64,000 nucleotides of DNA from contig OY783218.1 of assembly GCA_963678705.1 (NCBI GenBank), positions 4,536,152-4,600,151 on the forward strand, in the 5' to 3' direction. Source of the stretch: Panorpa germanica (taxonomy: Eukaryota; Arthropoda; Insecta; Mecoptera; Panorpidae). The notes under the pieces were generated by a model. The model worked only from the letters and a program-made list of their open reading frames with translations. It made no database searches and was not told the origin of the DNA. The position numbers and the translations under genes were made by a program. Below are positions 59,626 through 64,000 of the stretch, in pieces. How positions within the stretch are numbered: position 1 is the stretch's first letter; the number at the start of each line of letters is the position of its first letter.

Positions 59626-60689
59626 GAACGAGTTCTCAGTTCACGAATGAAATATTTCTCAGTTTTAATCTCCTAATCCAAACAATGGATATTAATCCTA
59701 AAATATAAAGTACCTAAAAATAGGTGTTCTTTTTTCCAACATTAAAAATAAAAGAAGAAAATCTGTTATTGTATGCATCCTTGCGGTGCGTTGATTATTT
59801 TAACGCCAATGGCGCTAATTCAGCTAAATCGTTAAAGAGATTGGATTGCCAGCGTTCAACAAAACTCTTGCAGATAAATTAGGAAGATGCTTATATCATT
59901 TATGGTACTTTTTATATGAAATTAATAGTCTTTGCTTTTTTGTAACGAATGTTTATGAAGTTCTATCTTATGAACGAATCTTATGAACTTTAATATACCA
60001 ATTTTTCTTTTATTTCTAATTAAATAAATTAATATTTTAAATAAATTTCTAATTTATTTCTGATTTGTGTCCTGTTAATATTCTAGTTTCCTGGCCTTAA
60101 TATTTAGCAAGAATTCCTACCAGAAGAATGGTCTCTCAAAACACGGAACGCTGAACTTCTCCTTACCCAGGGTATGGGTTAAATCTATGTCTCTCATTTA
60201 TTGTAACACTTATACATTTAAAACGCATTAGAGACTTTTAAATATTGTTTGCTAGATAAATAATGTGATAGCCATTGTCGAGCACGTTCCATAATTTCTT
60301 TAACAAGAACTTTGCCTTTGAATAACTTGTTGACACAGTAACATCTCTTTCTATAACATCATATTTATGTAACAAAGTTTTTACAATATCATTGAACGTT
60401 AACCGAAAAGCGGTAAAATACAAAAGTATCATAAAAACTAATATGAGATTCCCAAAGGACGTTGTCAGTAGTTATTGTACACAGCACACCACCTAGTGTG
60501 AAAATATTGTACTCAACACAATCACCATGAAATTGATACTTTTCTAAATTATCATTAAGATTGTAAGGTATTAGAAGTATTACGCATCCATGAATAATAT
60601 TTTACTGTTACTAGAGAGAACCAATCGTATATACCAATCGTATAAATGTCTATATATATACAGTCCAGACAAAATAATTTATAAACTAT
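59626..60689. other. AT-rich noncoding stretch
   Basis: No gene supported. A 64-codon minus-strand frame at 60238-60432 has fairly balanced composition but no convincing family. Confidence 0.4.
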
Positions 60690-61000
60690 TATTTTTATTT
60701 TTCTTCTTTATGCATTCTTCCGCCTTAAATATTTTAATAACATATCATTGTGCTTAATTACATTTTGTGATCTTTAATCTATCTACCCATTCTCACTCCT
60801 TCCAAAAGAAAAGAGAAAAATAAAAACAAAACAGTTATATTTAAAACTCTATTCCTGTTACTCTCCCTCCTGTTTCTACTCTTACCTTCCTTCTCTTTCT
60901 TCGCTTCCTTCTCTCTATCTACGTCATCCACCACTTCCCTCTAATAACTGCACAATCTTCTTTTCACTTTTGACTCTTTTCTCACACGAATGCTTAAGCT
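60690..61000 (-). repeat. Decayed LINE 3' end, second copy
   Basis: Parallels 59225-59450: CACTCCTTCCAAAAGAAAA, GTTACTCTCCCTCCTGTTT, TTCCTTCTCTTTC and CTAATAACTGCACAAT in the same order. The minus strand is the sense strand by comparison. No frame is intact. Confidence 0.6.
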
Positions 61001-62559
61001 ATTATTTAGTTTAGATCATTGGCTATTTTAAAGATATCAAGAAAAGAATGTGGATTTTATTTATTATGGATTAGTGTACTCTTCTTGTGTACTTGTGGAA
61101 GCGATATTACTACCTACTATTTTAGTTTTAATTTTATGTTTTAGTCTAAAATTATATGTTTTAGTCACAGCCCAAAATAAGCGTTTCTTGTTTATAATGC
61201 ACAATGCGTTTTGATTTTTAGTTTTTATTTTGAAATTATTTAATACTTCATATTAATACTAATTTTATCTAATATTATTATTTAATTCTGTCACTCGTAA
61301 ACGGGGTAAAGGAGGTCTCATAAGAGTGACAAGGCGTAAAATAGGTAGAGATCAAATGTGTGACGTCACAGTAAGAGAAATGGAGTTTGCAATGTGTAAC
61401 AAAACTCTTACATTACAATCGACGAAACCGTACTGATTCGTACGTTTATTTCAAACCTACAATTCAATTCTATCTAGGCGGATTTTTTATGCAGCAACAA
61501 TCATGTCTCGAAAAACAGTAATATAAAAGTTTCCTCTCATGATAAAATGTGCTAATGTGGAACAACTGTAGTACACCTTTCTAAGCATAAAAACGCCAGA
61601 CGTTTAAATAAATGTAATGTCAGTCTGTATGTGGTTTGTGACAACAACTTCCTGTAAAGAACAAACGACTCCGACAAGTATGATCCATTATGAGAAATCT
61701 AGCAGTACAACCAAATCCATGATAGTTGGCGGTCGCAAGAAGCCTAACTATATATTAAAAAAGACGACTGTCTATTCAAAGTACAATAACTCTATCAGTT
61801 TGGACAGTTCTGCCATTATATTTTAACTGGGTATTCTAAAGATACGTCCAAGGAATAGAATAATCACATTAAATATAATTCTTTTCTGATTTTATTTCAA
61901 ACTTAATTCTTCAGTAGCGCTTACAATTTCAGTGATTAATATTTTCTATCTACATTTTTTGAGGCTTGCCGACTGTCAAAAATAAATGATTAATGTGACG
62001 TCATATATTTTTAACATTGAAAAAATATTTTTATTTTATAAAAATTTTCGACTTGTAATTGAATTTTATTTGAAAGTTTAGAAATAACTTGTTATTATAC
62101 AATATTAAAGGGGTAAAATGTTACTGTTTTAAGGGATGATGAAATAATGGGGTACCAATACTCCATTGCTTGAGGAATGGTAAAAAGAGAGAGTGAGAGT
62201 GAAGTGAAAAGAGGGATTGCGTGACGCCTTTCTATGACATTGTTTGTGGGTAATGTAATATGCCTAATGAGTTATCTTACTCTAAAACTAAATTGCTCGG
62301 TGCACCGTATTGTACTATGAAGAATTATTATTTTTATTAAAAATTTACACGCAATTAATGAGTAATTAAATATTATATAACCAAAATCAATATTAACGAT
62401 TGAATAGAACAGAGATAAGGTCCTTGCAGTGGTGTATCAGCAGTAGCACATGTGGGGCAACTGCAATAAGACGTAAATTACAAAAGAAGGACAGTTCGCA
62501 TTTGAAAGAAATACTGTTCTTTCTAACCCTACTATATAGATCTAATTAGCAGGCTAGTT
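61001..62559. other. Noncoding stretch
   Basis: A 69-codon plus-strand frame (61617-61826) has no recognisable domain. GGGGCAACTGCAATAAGACG near 62454-62473 may be a diverged F12 end. No gene called. Confidence 0.4.
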
Positions 62560-62765
62560 AATGTTAACAGTGATAGATGTATCGACAGAGGCACAAAGAG
62601 CGTGAGGTACCGCAAAAAATAACGCAGGCAAGGGCCATGAGTGGTCTGAAGCGTTGTGACATCATATGTAGCTTAAATAAAAATATGACAAGGACAGAGT
62701 GGGTCAACATTGCAGGAAATTTGTGTGACGTAATTTATGGTTGGCCCCTAAGCCTACAGCAGTGA
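62560..62765. repeat. Family F12 element, right end
   Basis: TGGTCTGAAGCGTTGTGACA and TGTGTGACGTAATTTATGGT parallel the motifs at 55000-55135. The second motif is the inverse of the end motif there. A 62-codon frame across it is a by-product. Confidence 0.45.
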
Positions 62766-63293
62766 AACAATTCATAAATCATTAGATTCTAATTGTTTTG
62801 ATTTATGTAATACCACATACATTTTTTTAGAAACTGGAGTAAACGTTTTAATAAGGGGAGGTGTTATATATTCAAAACTTTAATGTATTTTAATGACTAT
62901 AACTAGATAATCATAAAATCAATGAATTTTCAATCGTTAAACTAGGTGTTTTCAATTTCGTTTCTGGACACTCCGTGCATAGAACAGAAAATGTTCAGTT
63001 TGTAAAATTTTGGTTTAAATATTTTTCTTCAGATCAAGCATTAAGGAAGAACACAGATAATGGATAATACCATCTCAACTAGTTTTGTACTTATTTTTAA
63101 AACTTATTATTACTCTCTGACATTTGCTTTACTTAAAAGGAATTTAAACGACAGTAAAAACTGTATTATTTTTAGTAAAATAATGAAATACACCTACATT
63201 CTGGGAAATATTATGAATATAAACTGCACTTCTATAAATTTATAGAGTATGGCACAAGCACTTGCTATAATAAGACAGCTACAAATATAAGAA
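62766..63293. other. AT-rich noncoding stretch
   Basis: No gene or repeat recognised. Confidence 0.5.
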
Positions 63294-63882
63294 AATGGGC
63301 TTGTGTCCTATGTCTTAATTTCTATAAAAGTGTACTATATATTGATAAAGTGGGTTACTAGAACCTCAAATGTACAATTATTTTTTAATAACTCCTTATA
63401 TGTTAAGAAATATTAACAATTAAAAAAGTCATTTTGTCTCTTTAATTATTTATTAAACCGCTGCCAAACATACAGGTCATAAATCTTTGCTATATGTATT
63501 TATATATCAAAATATCAAATATTATTTACAGCTATTTCAAGGAACAATAAAATTTTAATATTATGTCAGCCTTAGCAGGGTTAAATAAAATAAAAACGTA
63601 TTATTCTTTGACTTGACTTGATTATTTGACTACCAACAGTTACAAAACATTACCACAGCACTGACCTACTCAATAAATAACTGACGTTAAAATACATTTC
63701 ACATCATACAAATATGGCAGACCATTTCTAGCTCTAAAACTACAATTCAAACTTTTAATTGCTATATCTCCGACAACATTTAGATATTTAATAAAATAGA
63801 CACACCAATACACATTTCTTAACATCAATTTCAATCAACAATTGAAAAATCGACCACTAAAAAATGAGGACACAAGCCTATT
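63294..63882. mobile_element. MITE, family F1, copy 4
   Basis: The left end is AATGGGCTTGTGTCCTATGT and the inverted right end is AATAGGCTTGTGTCCTCATT. It is 589 bp, in the same orientation as copy 1. It keeps the block with AAATATTATTTACAGCTATT, missing from copy 1, and lacks the GATTCAACGTTGTACAAC block. Noncoding. Confidence 0.85.
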
Positions 63883-64000
63883 ACAATAAATTCTTGCTAA
63901 AGGCCCTGCGTTGGCTACTATTTAATATTTGCTACAGACCCCGCGCTGGCTTAAAGTGGCTTAAATTTATTTAAACATATGGTTTACACATATTTACACA

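Noticed and set aside
60238-60432. 64-codon minus-strand frame with a Gly-Tyr-His-Ile-Ile stretch
   Set aside because: Faintly like a piggyBac transposase block, but the surrounding signature residues are missing.
1-64000. tRNA, rRNA, CRISPR arrays, prokaryotic operons, viral genomes
   Set aside because: None seen; repeats are transposon-like or microsatellite, and there are no tRNA cloverleaf box pairs or regularly spaced repeats.

Overview
The window looks like AT-rich insect nuclear DNA. The one recognisable host gene is the first coding exon of dachshund (dac), read on the minus strand. Most other recognisable content is transposable elements: insect-type LINEs, mariner-like and PIF/Harbinger-like remnants, and many short terminal-inverted-repeat elements (MITEs). 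There are no prokaryotic signals. I cannot place the insect order from the sequence alone.

Layout. Positions 1-36174 read as the first intron of dac, since no later dac exon was recognised. It holds many MITEs and old repeats, plus one short coding-like segment on the plus strand near 6.5 kb that I cannot identify. Positions 36175-36935 are the coding part of dac exon 1, with a clear ATG, the DACHbox-N (Ski/Sno/Dac) domain and a GT donor. Positions 36936-38300 are a comparatively GC-rich 5' UTR and promoter region with two CCAAT motifs. Positions 38301-64000 are the upstream flank, dominated by mobile DNA.

The main mobile element is a full-length, apparently intact non-LTR retrotransposon of the I type on the minus strand (40967-46731, 5765 bp). 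It has ORF1 (475 aa, CCHC knuckles), ORF2 (1242 aa: AP endonuclease, reverse transcriptase, RNase H, C-terminal zinc knuckle), a 17-base poly(A) tail and perfect 13-bp target duplications. A 5'-truncated relative with its own perfect 12-bp duplications lies about 1 kb away and is inserted in an older MITE. Decayed LINE ends of other lineages lie at about 49.7, 54.0, 59.2 and 60.7 kb, and a mariner transposase remnant at 57.1 kb.

At least twelve interspersed repeat families were seen by eye, labelled F1-F12. F1 has four clear copies plus one diverged relative. The best-resolved are two Harbinger-like copies with 3-bp duplications, one supported by two empty-site paralogs in the same window, and a 729-bp foldback element flanked by TTAA with a perfect 27-bp inner inverted repeat. 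Repeat limits are by-eye estimates unless the ends are described as exact.
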